Shown piece by piece: positions 9,881-23,900 of a stretch of DNA of 64,000 nt (its first letter is position 1; each line of letters starts with the position of its first letter). The translations under genes and the position numbers were made by a program. This stretch comes from Meandrina meandrites. Lineage: Eukaryota > Cnidaria > Anthozoa > Scleractinia > Meandrinidae. The notes under the pieces were generated by a model. That model was not told the DNA's origin, ran no database searches, and saw nothing but the letters and a program-made list of their open reading frames with translations. Where the stretch lies: positions 31,339,598-31,403,597 of the forward strand of contig OY855903.1 of NCBI GenBank assembly GCA_963693305.1, written 5' to 3'.

Positions 9881-12800
9881 TTGGGTGCTCACTACCCAAA
9901 TCGGTGCACAAGCGGTCCCCGAGCTCAGATCATGAGAAAATCAATTTTTACGGCCGAATCGCAATTTTCATGAAATTGGGTGCTCACTGCCCAAATCGGC
10001 GCACAAGCGGTCCCCGAGCTCAGATCATGAGAAAATCAATTTTTACGGCCGAATCGCAATTTTCATGAAATTGGGTGCTCACTGCCCAAATCGGCCCTCA
10101 AGCGGTCCCCGAGCTCAGATCATGAGAAAATCAATTTTTACGGCCGAATCGCAATTTTCATGAAATTGGGTGCTCACTGCCCAAATCGGCGCACAAGCGG
10201 TCCCCGAGCTCAGATCATGAGAAAATCAATTTTTACGGCCGAATCGCAATTTTCATGAAATTGGGTGCTCACTGTTCAAATCGGCGCACAAGCGGTCCCC
10301 GAGCTCAGATCATGAGAAAATCAATTTTTACGGCCGAATCGCAATTTTCATGAAATTGGGTGCTCACTGCCCAAATCGGCGTAAAAGCGGTCCCGGAGCT
10401 CAGATCATGAGAAAATCAATTTTTACGGCCGAATCGCAATTTTCATGAAATTGGGTGCTCACTACCCAAATCGGCGCAAAAGCGGTCTTCGAGCTCAGGT
10501 CATGAGAAAATCAATTTTTACGGCCGAATCGCAATTTTCATGAAATTGGGTGCTCACTGCCCAAATCGGCGCACAAGCGGTCCCCGAGCTCAGATCATGA
10601 GAAAATCAATTTTTACGGCCGAATCGCAATTTTCATGAAATTGGGTGCTCACTGCCCAAATCGGCGCACAAGCGGTCCCCGAGCTCAGATCATGAGAAAA
10701 TCAATTTTTACGGCCGAATCGCAATTTTCATGAAATTGAGTGCTCACTGCCCAAATCGGCGCACAAGCGGTCCCCGAGCTCAGATCATGAGAAAATCAAT
10801 TTTTACGGCCGAATCGCAATTTTCATGAAATTGGGTGCTCACTGTTCAAATCGGCGCACAAGCGGTCCCCGAGCTCAGATCATGAGAAAATCAATTTTTA
10901 CGGCCGAATCGCAATTTTCATGAAATTGGGTGCTCACTGCCCAAATCGGCGTAAAAGCGGTCCCGGAGCTCAGATCATGAGAAAATCAATTTTTACGGCC
11001 GAATCGCAATTTTCATGAAATTGGGTGCTCACTACCCAAATCGGCGCAAAAGCGGTCTTCGAGCTCAGGTCATGAGAAAATCAATTTTTACGGCCGAATC
11101 GCAATTTTCATGAAATTGGGTGCTCACTGCCCAAATCGGCGCACAAGCGGTCCCCGAGCTCAGATCATGAGAAAATCAATTTTTACGGCCGAATCGCAAT
11201 TTTCATGAAATTGGGTGCTCACTGCCCAAATCGGCGCACAAGCGGTCCCCCAGCTCAGATCATGAGAAAATCAATTTTTACGGCCGAATCGCACTTTTCA
11301 TGAAATTGGGTGCTGACTGCCAAAATCGGCGCACAAGCGGTCCCCAAGCTCAGATCATGAGAAAATCAATTTTTACGGCCGAATCGCAATTTTCATGAAA
11401 TTGGGTGCTGACTGCCAAAATCGGCGCACAAGCGATCCCCGAGCTCAGATCATGAGAAAATCAATTTTTACGGCCGAATCGCAATTTTCATGAAATTGGG
11501 TGCTGACTGCCAAAATCGGCGCACAAGCGGTCCCCGAGCTCAGATCATGAGAAAATCAATTTTTACGGCCGAATCGCAATTTTCATGAAATTGGGTGCTC
11601 ACTGCCAAAGTCGGCCCACAAGCGGTCCCCGAGCTCAGATCATGAGAAAATCAATTTTTACGGCCGAATCGCAATTTTCATGAAATTGGGTGCTCACTGC
11701 CCAAATCGGCGCACAAGCGGTCCCCGAGCTCAGATCATGAGAAAATGAATTTTTACGGCCGAATGGCAATTTTCATGAAATTGGGTGCTGACTGCCAAAA
11801 TCGGCGCACAAGCGGTCCCCGAGCTCAGATCATGAGAAAATCAATTTTTACGGCCGATTCACAATTTTCATGAAATTGGGTGCTCACTACCCAAATCGGT
11901 GCACAAGCGGTCCCCGAGCTCAGATCATGAGAAAATCAATTTTTACGGCCGAATCGCAATTTTCATGAAATTGGGTGCTCACTGCCCAAATCGGCGCACA
12001 AGCGGTCCCCGAGCTCAGATCATTAGAAAATCAATTTTTACGGCCGAATCGCAATTTTCATGAAATTGGGTGCTCACTGCCCAAATCGGTGCACAAGCGG
12101 TCCCCGAGCTCAGATCATGAGAAAATCAATTTTTACGGCCGAATCGCAATTTTCATGAAATTGGGTGCTCACTACCCAAATCGGCGCCCAAGCGCTCCCG
12201 GAGCTCAGATTATGAGAAAATCAATTTTTACGGCCGAATCGCTATTTTCATGAAATTGGGTGCTCACTGCCCAAATCGGCGCCCAAGCGCTCCCGGAGCT
12301 CAGATTATGAGAAAATCAATTTTTACGGCCGAATCGCTATTTTCATGAAATTGGGTGCTCACTGCCCAAATCGTCGCCCAAGCGGTCCCGGAGCTCAGAT
12401 CATGAGAAAATCAATTTTTACGGCCGAATCGCAATTTTCATGAAATTGGGTTCTCACTGCCCAAATCGGCGCACAAGCGGTCCCCGAGCTCAGATCATGA
12501 GAAAATCAATTTTTACGGCCGAATCGCAATTTTCATGAAATTGGGTGCTCACTGCCCAAATCGGCGCATGAGCGGTCCCCAAGCTCAGATCATGAGAAAA
12601 TCAATTTTTACGGCCGAATCGCAATTTTCATGAAATTGGGTGCTCACTGCCCAAATCGGCGCACAAGCGGTCCCCGAGCTCAGATCATGAGAAAATCAAT
12701 TTTTACGGCCGAATCGCAATTTTCATGAAATTGGGTTTTCACTGCCCAAATCGGCGCACAAGCGGTCCCCGAGCTCAGATCATGAGAAAATCAGTTTTTA

Positions 12801-13585
12801 CTGCCGAATCGCAATTTTCATGAAATTGGGTGCTGACTGCCAAAATCGGCGCACAAGCGGTCCCCGAGCTCAGATCATGAGAAAATCAATTTTTACGGCC
12901 GAATCGCACTTTTCATGAAATTGGGTGCTGACTGCCAAAATCGGCGCACAAGCGGTCCCCGAGCTCAGATCATGAGAAAATCAATTTTTACGGCCGAATC
13001 GCAATTTTCATGAAATTGGGTGCTGACTGCCAAAATCGGCGCACAAGCGGTCCCCGAGCTCAGATCATGAGAAAATCAATTTTTACGGCCGAATCGCAAT
13101 TTTCATGAAATTGGGTGCTGACTGCCAAAGTCGGCGCACAAGCGGTCCCCGAGCTCAGATCATGACAAAATCAATTTTTACGGCCGAATCGTAATTTTCA
13201 AGAAATTGGGTGCTCACTGCCCAAATCGGCGCACAAGCGGTCCCCGAGCTCAGATCATGAGAAAATCAATTTTTACGGCCGAATCGCAATTTTCATGAAA
13301 TTGGGTGCTCACTGCCTAAATCGGCGCAAAAGCGGTCCCCGAGCTCAGATCATTAGAAAATCAATTTTTACGGCCGAATCGCAATTTTCATGAAATTGGG
13401 TGGTCACTGCCCAAATCGGTGCACAAGCGGTCCCCGAGCTCACATCATGAGAAAATCAATTTTTACGGCCGAATCGCAATTTTCATGAAATTGGGTGCTC
13501 ACTGCCCAAATCGGCGCACAAGCGGTCCCCGAGCTCAGATCATTAGAAAATCAATTTTTACGGCCGAATCGCAATTTTCATGAAA

Positions 13586-14535
13586 TTGGGTGCTCACTGC
13601 CCAAATCGGTGCACAAGCGGTCCCCGAGCTCAGATCATGAGAAAATCAATTTTTACGGCCGAATCGCAATTTTCATGAAATTGGGTGCTCACTACCCAAA
13701 TCGGCGCCCAAGCGGTCCCGTAGCTCAGATTATGAGAAAATCAATTTTTACGGCCGAATCGCAATTTTCATGAAATTGGGTGCTGACTGCCCAAATCGGA
13801 GCCCAAGCGGTCCCGGAGCTCAGATCATGAGAAAATCAATTTTTACGGCCGAATCGCAATTTTCATGAAATTGGGTTCTCACTGCCCAAATCGGTGCACA
13901 AGCGGTCCCCGAGCTCAGATCATGAGAAAATCAATTTTTACGGCCGAATCGCAATTTTCATGAAATTGGGTGCTCACTACCCAAATCGGTGCACAAGCGG
14001 TCCCCCAACTCAGATCATGAGAAAATCAATTTTTACGGCCGAATCGCAATTTTCATGAAATTGGGTGGTCACTGCCCAAATCGGTGCACAAGCGGTCCCC
14101 GAGCTCAGATCATGAGAAAATCAATTTTTACGGCCGAATCGCAATTTTCATGAAATTGGGTTTTCACTGCCCAAATCGGCGCACAAGCGGTCCCCGAGCT
14201 CAGATCATGAGAAAATCAGTTTTTACTGCCGAATCGCAATTTTCATGAAATTGGGTGCTGACTGCCAAAATCGGCGCACAAGCGGTCCCCGAGCTCAGAT
14301 CATGAGAAAATCAATTTTTACGGCCGAATCGCAATTTTCATGAAATTGGGTGGTCACTGCCCAAATCGTTGCACAAGCGGTCCCCGAGCTCAGATCATGA
14401 GAAAATCAATTTTTACGGCCGAATCGCAATTTTCATGAAATTGGGTGGTCACTGCCCAAATCGTTGCACAAGCGGTCCCCGAGCTCAGATCATGAGAAAA
14501 TCAATTTTTACGGCCGAATCGCAATTTTCATGAAA
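13586..14535. repeat. Ten-monomer segment present in B, absent from A; also at 23276-24225 in C
   Basis: After the CATTAG monomer at 13491, copy B continues with GGTGCACA, CCCGTAG, GGAGCCC, TTCTC, CAACT, TGGTC, TTTTC, TGCTGAC and two identical TGGTC/GTTGCAC monomers (14346 and 14441) before joining the GTCGCCC block. Copy A goes from the CATTAG monomer at 4751 almost directly to that block (5036). The same GGAGCCC-to-TTTTC series is present in D (31921-32395), which suggests that A has lost it. Exact breakpoints cannot be fixed because neighbouring monomers are alike. Confidence 0.8.
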
Positions 14536-17005
14536 TTGGGTGCTCACTGCCCAAATCGTCGCCCAAGCGGTCCCGGAGCTCAGATCATGAGAAAATCAAT
14601 TTTTACGGCCGAATCGCAATTTTCATGAAATTGGGTGCTCACTACCCAAATCGGCGCCCAAGCGGTCCCGGAGCTCAGATTATGAGAAAATCAATTTTTA
14701 TGGCCGAATCGCTATTTTCATGAAATTGGGTGCTCACTGCCCAAATCGTCGCCCAAGCGGTCCCCGAGCTCAGATCATGAGAAAATCAATTTTTACGGCC
14801 GAATCGCAATTTTCATGAAATTGGGTGCTCACTACCCAAATCGGTGCACAAGTGGTCCCCCAACTCAGATCATGAGAAAATCAATTTTTACGGCCGAATC
14901 GCAATTTTCATGAAATTGGGTGGTCACTGCCCAAATCGGTGCACAAGCGGTCCCCGAGCTCAGATCATGAGAAAATCAATTTTTACGGCCGAATCGCAAT
15001 TTTCATGAAATTGGGTGCTCACTGCCCAAATCGGCGCACAAGCGGTCCCCGAGCTCAGATCATGAGAAAATCAATTTTTACGGCCGAATGGCAATTTTCA
15101 TGAAATTGGGTGCTGACTGCCAAAATCGGCGCACAAGCGGTCCCCGAGCTCAGATCATGAGAAAATCAATTTTTACGGCCGAATCGCAATTTTCATGAAA
15201 TTGGGTGCTCACTACCCAAATCGGTGCACAAGCGGTCCCCGAGCTCAGATCATGAGAAAATCAATTTTTACGGCCGAATCGCAATTTTCATGAAATTGGG
15301 TGCTCACTGCCCAAATCGGCGCACAAGCGGTCCCCGAGCTCAGATCATTAGAAAATCAATTTTTACGGCCGAATCGCAATTTTCATGAAATTGGGTGCTC
15401 ACTACCCAAATCGGTGCACAAGCGGTCCCCGAGCTCAGATCATGAGAAAATCAATTTTTACGGCCGAATCGCAATTTTCATGAAATTGGGTGCTCACTAC
15501 CCAAATCGGCGCCCAAGCGCTCCCGGAGCTCAGATTATGAGAAAATCAATTTTTACGGCCGAATCGCTATTTTCATGAAATTGGGTGCTCACTGCCCAAA
15601 TCGTCGCCCAAGCGGTCCCGGAGCTCAGATCATGAGAAAATCAATTTTTACGGCCGAATCGCAATTTTCATGAAATTGGGTTCTCACTGCCCAAATCGGC
15701 GCACAAGCGGTCCCCGAGCTCAGATCATGAGAAAATCAATTTTTACGGCCGAATCGCAATTTTCATGAAATTGGGTGCTCACTGCCCAAATCGGCGCATG
15801 AGCGGTCCCCAAGCTCAGATCATGAGAAAATCAATTTTTACGGCCGAATCGCAATTTTCATGAAATTGGGTGCTCACTGCCCAAATCGGCGCACAAGCGG
15901 TCCCCGAGCTCAGATCATGAGAAAATCAATTTTTACGGCCGAATCGCAATTTTCATGAAATTGGGTGCTGACTGCCAAAATCGGCGCACAAGCGGTCCCC
16001 GATCTCAGATCATGAGAAAATCAATTTTTACGGCCGAATCGCAATTTTCATGAAATTGGGTGCTCACTACCCAAATCGGTGCACAAGCGGTCCCCGAGCT
16101 CAGATCATGAGAAAATCAATTTTTACGGCCGAATCGCAATTTTCATGAAATTGGGTTCTCACTGCCCAAATCGGCGCACAAGCGGTCCCCGAGCTCAGAT
16201 CATGAGAAAATCAATTTTTCCGGCCGAATCGCAATTTTCATGAAATTGGGTGCTCACTGCCCAAATCGGCGCATGAGCGGTCCCCGAGCTCAGATCATGA
16301 GAAAATCAATTTTTACTGCCGAATCGCAATTTTCATGAAATTGGGTGCTCACTGCCCAAATCGGCGCAAAAGCGGTCCCCGAGCTCAGATCATGAGAAAA
16401 TCAATTTTTACGGCCGAATGGCAATTTTCATGAAATTGGGTGCTGACTGCCAAAATCGGCGCACAAGCGGTCCCCGAGCTCAGATCATGAGAAAATCAAT
16501 TTTTACGGCCGAATCGCAATTTTAATGAAATTGGGTGCTCACTGCCCAAATCGGCGCCCAAGCGGTCCCTGAGCTCAGATCATGAGAAAATAAATTTTTC
16601 CGGCCGAATCGCAATTTTCATGAAATTGGGTGCTCACTGCCCAAATCGGCGCACAAGCGGTCCCCGAGCTCAGATCATGAGAAAATCAATTTTTACGGCC
16701 GAATCGCAATTTTCATGAAATTGGGTGCTCACTGCCCAAATCGGCGCATGAGCGGTCCCCGAGCTCAGATCATGAGAAAATCAATTTTTACTGCTGAATC
16801 GCAATTTTCATGAAATTGGGTGCTCACTGCCCAAATCGGCGCACAAGCGGTCCCCGAGCTCAGATCATGAGAAAATCAATTTTTACGGCCGAATCGCAAT
16901 TTTCATGAAATTGGGTGCTCACTACCCAAATCGGTGCACAAGCGGTCCCCGAGCTCAGATCATGAGAAAATCAATTTTTACGGCCGAATCGCAATTTTCA
17001 TGAAA

Positions 17006-17955
17006 TTGGGTGCTCACTGCCCAAATCGTCGCCCAAGCGGTCCCGGAGCTCAGATCATGAGAAAATCAATTTTTACGGCCGAATCGCAATTTTCATGAAA
17101 TTGGGTGCTCACTACCCAAATCGGCGCCCAAGCGGTCCCGGAGCTCAGATTATGAGAAAATCAATTTTTATGGCCGAATCGCTATTTTCATGAAATTGGG
17201 TGCTCACTGCCCAAATCGTCGCCCAAGCGGTCCCCGAGCTCAGATCATGAGAAAATCAATTTTTACGGCCGAATCGCAATTTTCATGAAATTGGGTGCTC
17301 ACTACCCAAATCGGTGCACAAGTGGTCCCCCAACTCAGATCATGAGAAAATCAATTTTTACGGCCGAATCGCAATTTTCATGAAATTGGGTGGTCACTGC
17401 CCAAATCGGTGCACAAGCGGTCCCCGAGCTCAGATCATGAGAAAATCAATTTTTACGGCCGAATCGCAATTTTCATGAAATTGGGTGCTCACTGCCCAAA
17501 TCGTCGCCCAAGCGGTCCCGGAGCTCAGATCATGAGAAAATCAATTTTTACGGCCGAATCGCAATTTTCATGAAATTGGGTGCTCACTACCCAAATCGGC
17601 GCCCAAGCGGTCCCGGAGCTCAGATTATGAGAAAATCAATTTTTATGGCCGAATCGCTATTTTCATGAAATTGGGTGCTCACTGCCCAAATCGTCGCCCA
17701 AGCGGTCCCCGAGCTCAGATCATGAGAAAATCAATTTTTACGGCCGAATCGCAATTTTCATGAAATTGGGTGCTCACTACCCAAATCGGTGCACAAGTGG
17801 TCCCCCAACTCAGATCATGAGAAAATCAATTTTTACGGCCGAATCGCAATTTTCATGAAATTGGGTGGTCACTGCCCAAATCGGTGCACAAGCGGTCCCC
17901 GAGCTCAGATCATGAGAAAATCAATTTTTACGGCCGAATCGCAATTTTCATGAAA
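17006..17955. repeat. Five-monomer block, two tandem copies at the B/C border
   Basis: Same ordered five variants as 7316-8265, displaced by exactly 9690 bp, at 17006-17480 and 17481-17955. No difference from the A/B border pair was noticed by eye. Confidence 0.92.
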
Positions 17956-20900
17956 TTGGGTGCTCACTGCCCAAATCGGCGCACAAGCGGTCCCCGAGCT
18001 CAGATCATGAGAAAATCAATTTTTACGGCCGAATGGCAATTTTCATGAAATTGGGTGCTGACTGCCAAAATCGGCGCACAAGCGGTCCCCGAGCTCAGAT
18101 CATGAGAAAATCAATTTTTACGGCCGAATCGCAATTTTCATGAAATTGGGTGCTCACTACCCAAATCGGTGCACAAGCGGTCCCCGAGCTCAGATCATGA
18201 GAAAATCAATTTTTACGGCCGAATCGCAATTTTCATGAAATTGGGTGCTCACTGCGCAAATCGGCGCACAAGCGGTCCCCGAGCTCAGATCATTAGAAAA
18301 TCAATTTTTACGGCCGAATCGCAATTTTCATGAAATTGGGTGCTCACTGCCCAAATCGGTGCACAAGCGGTCCCCGAGCTCAGATCATGAGAAAATCAAT
18401 TTTTACGGCCGAATCGCAATTTTCATGAAATTGGGTGCTCACTACCCAAATCGGCGCCCAAGCGCTCCCGGAGCTCAGATTATGAGAAAATCAATTTTTA
18501 CGGCCGAATCGCTATTTTCATGAAATTGGGTGCTCACTGCCCAAATCGTCGCCCAAGCGGTCCCGGAGCTCAGATCATGAGAAAATCAATTTTTACGGCC
18601 GAATCGCAATTTTCATGAAATTGGGTGCTCACTGCCCAAATCGGCGCACAAGCGGTCCCCGAGCTCAGATCATGAGAAAATCAATTTTTACGGCCGAATC
18701 GCAATTTTCATGAAATTGGGTGCTGACTGCCAAAATCGGCGCACAAGCGGTCCCCGAGCTCAGATCATGAGAAAATCAATTTTTACGGCCGAATGGCAAT
18801 TTTCATGAAATTGGGTGCTGACTGCCAAAATCGGCGCACAAGCGGTCCCCGAGCTCAGATCATGAGAAAATCAATTTTTACGGCCGAATCGCAATTTTCA
18901 TGAAATTGGGTGCTCACTACCCAAATCGGTGCACAAGCGGTCCCCGAGCTCAGATCATGAGAAAATCAATTTTTACGGCCGAATCGCAATTTTCATGAAA
19001 TTGGGTGCTCACTGCGCAAATCGGCGCACAAGCGGTCCCCGAGCTCAGATCATTAGAAAATCAATTTTTACGGCCGAATCGCAATTTTCATGAAATTGGG
19101 TGCTCACTGCCCAAATCGGTGCACAAGCGGTCCCCGAGCTCAGATCATGAGAAAATCAATTTTTACGGCCGAATCGCAATTTTCATGAAATTGGGTGCTC
19201 ACTACCCAAATCGGCGCCCAAGCGCTCCCGGAGCTCAGATTATGAGAAAATCAATTTTTACGGCCGAATCGCTATTTTCATGAAATTGGGTGCTCACTGC
19301 CCAAATCGTCGCCCAAGCGGTCCCGGAGCTCAGATCATGAGAAAATCAATTTTTACGGCCGAATCGCAATTTTCATGAAATTGGGTGCTCACTGCCCAAA
19401 TCGGCGCACAAGCGGTCCCCGAGCTCAGATCATGAGAAAATCAATTTTTACGGCCGAATCGCAATTTTCATGAAATTGGGTGCTGACTGCCAAAATCGGC
19501 GCACAAGCGGTCCCCGATCTCAGATCATGAGAAAATCAATTTTTACGGCCGAATCGCAATTTTCATGAAATTGGGTGCTCACTACCCAAATCGGTGCACA
19601 AGCGGTCCCCGAGCTCAGATCATGAGAAAATCAATTTTTACGGCCGAATCGCAATTTTCATGAAATTGGGTGCTCACTGCCCAAATCGGCGCACAAGCGG
19701 TCCCCGAGCTCAGATCATGAGAAAATCAATTTTTACGGCCGAATCGCAATTTTCATGAAATTGGGTGCTCACTGCCCAAATCGGCCCTCAAGCGGTCCCC
19801 GAGCTCAGATCATGAGAAAATCAATTTTTACGGCCGAATCGCAATTTTCATGAAATTGGGTGCTCACTGCCCAAATCGGCGCACAAGCGGTCCCCGAGCT
19901 CAGATCATGAGAAAATCAATTTTTACGGCCGAATCGCAATTTTCATGAAATTGGGTGCTCACTGTTCAAATCGGCGCACAAGCGGTCCCCGAGCTCAGAT
20001 CATGAGAAAATCAATTTTTACGGCCGAATCGCAATTTTCATGAAATTGGGTGCTCACTGCCCAAATCGGCGTAAAAGCGGTCCCGGAGCTCAGATCATGA
20101 GAAAATCAATTTTTACGGCCGAATCGCAATTTTCATGAAATTGGGTGCTCACTACCCAAATCGGCGCAAAAGCGGTCTTCGAGCTCAGGTCATGAGAAAA
20201 TCAATTTTTACGGCCGAATCGCAATTTTCATGAAATTGGGTGCTCACTGCCCAAATCGGCGCACAAGCGGTCCCCGAGCTCAGATCATGAGAAAATCAAT
20301 TTTTACGGCCGAATCGCAATTTTCATGAAATTGGGTGCTCACTGCCCAAATCGGCGCACAAGCGGTCCCCGAGCTCAGATCATGAGAAAATCAATTTTTA
20401 CGGCCGAATCGCAATTTTCATGAAATTGAGTGCTCACTGCCCAAATCGGCGCACAAGCGGTCCCCGAGCTCAGATCATGAGAAAATCAATTTTTACGGCC
20501 GAATCGCAATTTTCATGAAATTGGGTGCTCACTGTTCAAATCGGCGCACAAGCGGTCCCCGAGCTCAGATCATGAGAAAATCAATTTTTACGGCCGAATC
20601 GCAATTTTCATGAAATTGGGTGCTCACTGCCCAAATCGGCGTAAAAGCGGTCCCGGAGCTCAGATCATGAGAAAATCAATTTTTACGGCCGAATCGCAAT
20701 TTTCATGAAATTGGGTGCTCACTACCCAAATCGGCGCAAAAGCGGTCTTCGAGCTCAGGTCATGAGAAAATCAATTTTTACGGCCGAATCGCAATTTTCA
20801 TGAAATTGGGTGCTCACTGCCCAAATCGGCGCACAAGCGGTCCCCGAGCTCAGATCATGAGAAAATCAATTTTTACGGCCGAATCGCAATTTTCATGAAA

Positions 20901-23900
20901 TTGGGTGCTCACTGCCCAAATCGGCGCACAAGCGGTCCCCCAGCTCAGATCATGAGAAAATCAATTTTTACGGCCGAATCGCACTTTTCATGAAATTGGG
21001 TGCTGACTGCCAAAATCGGCGCACAAGCGGTCCCCAAGCTCAGATCATGAGAAAATCAATTTTTACGGCCGAATCGCAATTTTCATGAAATTGGGTGCTG
21101 ACTGCCAAAATCGGCGCACAAGCGATCCCCGAGCTCAGATCATGAGAAAATCAATTTTTACGGCCGAATCGCAATTTTCATGAAATTGGGTGCTGACTGC
21201 CAAAATCGGCGCACAAGCGGTCCCCGAGCTCAGATCATGAGAAAATCAATTTTTACGGCCGAATCGCAATTTTCATGAAATTGGGTGCTCACTGCCAAAG
21301 TCGGCCCACAAGCGGTCCCCGAGCTCAGATCATGAGAAAATCAATTTTTACGGCCGAATCGCAATTTTCATGAAATTGGGTGCTCACTGCCCAAATCGGC
21401 GCACAAGCGGTCCCCGAGCTCAGATCATGAGAAAATGAATTTTTACGGCCGAATGGCAATTTTCATGAAATTGGGTGCTGACTGCCAAAATCGGCGCACA
21501 AGCGGTCCCCGAGCTCAGATCATGAGAAAATCAATTTTTACGGCCGATTCACAATTTTCATGAAATTGGGTGCTCACTACCCAAATCGGTGCACAAGCGG
21601 TCCCCGAGCTCAGATCATGAGAAAATCAATTTTTACGGCCGAATCGCAATTTTCATGAAATTGGGTGCTCACTGCCCAAATCGGCGCACAAGCGGTCCCC
21701 GAGCTCAGATCATTAGAAAATCAATTTTTACGGCCGAATCGCAATTTTCATGAAATTGGGTGCTCACTGCCCAAATCGGTGCACAAGCGGTCCCCGAGCT
21801 CAGATCATGAGAAAATCAATTTTTACGGCCGAATCGCAATTTTCATGAAATTGGGTGCTCACTACCCAAATCGGCGCCCAAGCGCTCCCGGAGCTCAGAT
21901 TATGAGAAAATCAATTTTTACGGCCGAATCGCTATTTTCATGAAATTGGGTGCTCACTGCCCAAATCGGCGCCCAAGCGCTCCCGGAGCTCAGATTATGA
22001 GAAAATCAATTTTTACGGCCGAATCGCTATTTTCATGAAATTGGGTGCTCACTGCCCAAATCGTCGCCCAAGCGGTCCCGGAGCTCAGATCATGAGAAAA
22101 TCAATTTTTACGGCCGAATCGCAATTTTCATGAAATTGGGTTCTCACTGCCCAAATCGGCGCACAAGCGGTCCCCGAGCTCAGATCATGAGAAAATCAAT
22201 TTTTACGGCCGAATCGCAATTTTCATGAAATTGGGTGCTCACTGCCCAAATCGGCGCATGAGCGGTCCCCAAGCTCAGATCATGAGAAAATCAATTTTTA
22301 CGGCCGAATCGCAATTTTCATGAAATTGGGTGCTCACTGCCCAAATCGGCGCACAAGCGGTCCCCGAGCTCAGATCATGAGAAAATCAATTTTTACGGCC
22401 GAATCGCAATTTTCATGAAATTGGGTTTTCACTGCCCAAATCGGCGCACAAGCGGTCCCCGAGCTCAGATCATGAGAAAATCAGTTTTTACTGCCGAATC
22501 GCAATTTTCATGAAATTGGGTGCTGACTGCCAAAATCGGCGCACAAGCGGTCCCCGAGCTCAGATCATGAGAAAATCAATTTTTACGGCCGAATCGCACT
22601 TTTCATGAAATTGGGTGCTGACTGCCAAAATCGGCGCACAAGCGGTCCCCGAGCTCAGATCATGAGAAAATCAATTTTTACGGCCGAATCGCAATTTTCA
22701 TGAAATTGGGTGCTGACTGCCAAAATCGGCGCACAAGCGGTCCCCGAGCTCAGATCATGAGAAAATCAATTTTTACGGCCGAATCGCAATTTTCATGAAA
22801 TTGGGTGCTGACTGCCAAAGTCGGCGCACAAGCGGTCCCCGAGCTCAGATCATGACAAAATCAATTTTTACGGCCGAATCGTAATTTTCAAGAAATTGGG
22901 TGCTCACTGCCCAAATCGGCGCACAAGCGGTCCCCGAGCTCAGATCATGAGAAAATCAATTTTTACGGCCGAATCGCAATTTTCATGAAATTGGGTGCTC
23001 ACTGCCTAAATCGGCGCAAAAGCGGTCCCCGAGCTCAGATCATTAGAAAATCAATTTTTACGGCCGAATCGCAATTTTCATGAAATTGGGTGGTCACTGC
23101 CCAAATCGGTGCACAAGCGGTCCCCGAGCTCACATCATGAGAAAATCAATTTTTACGGCCGAATCGCAATTTTCATGAAATTGGGTGCTCACTGCCCAAA
23201 TCGGCGCACAAGCGGTCCCCGAGCTCAGATCATTAGAAAATCAATTTTTACGGCCGAATCGCAATTTTCATGAAATTGGGTGCTCACTGCCCAAATCGGT
23301 GCACAAGCGGTCCCCGAGCTCAGATCATGAGAAAATCAATTTTTACGGCCGAATCGCAATTTTCATGAAATTGGGTGCTCACTACCCAAATCGGCGCCCA
23401 AGCGGTCCCGTAGCTCAGATTATGAGAAAATCAATTTTTACGGCCGAATCGCAATTTTCATGAAATTGGGTGCTGACTGCCCAAATCGGAGCCCAAGCGG
23501 TCCCGGAGCTCAGATCATGAGAAAATCAATTTTTACGGCCGAATCGCAATTTTCATGAAATTGGGTTCTCACTGCCCAAATCGGTGCACAAGCGGTCCCC
23601 GAGCTCAGATCATGAGAAAATCAATTTTTACGGCCGAATCGCAATTTTCATGAAATTGGGTGCTCACTACCCAAATCGGTGCACAAGCGGTCCCCCAACT
23701 CAGATCATGAGAAAATCAATTTTTACGGCCGAATCGCAATTTTCATGAAATTGGGTGGTCACTGCCCAAATCGGTGCACAAGCGGTCCCCGAGCTCAGAT
23801 CATGAGAAAATCAATTTTTACGGCCGAATCGCAATTTTCATGAAATTGGGTTTTCACTGCCCAAATCGGCGCACAAGCGGTCCCCGAGCTCAGATCATGA

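Larger units (their letters stand above)
7981..17670. repeat. HOR1 copy B, 102 monomers (9690 bp)
   Basis: The variant order repeats that of copy A with two additions: a tandem duplication of eight monomers (8361-9880), and eight to ten extra monomers around 13586-14535 carrying GGAGCCC, TTTTC and GTTGCAC types. Copy C repeats the order at an exact 9690-bp offset, including private variants: GCACTTTTCA at 11291 and 20981, the GATTCACA change at 11856 and 21546, and the TTTTAATG change near 16523 (offset 9595 there, near 26118). Homogeneity between B and C over nearly 10 kb implies a recent duplication or strong gene conversion. Confidence 0.93.
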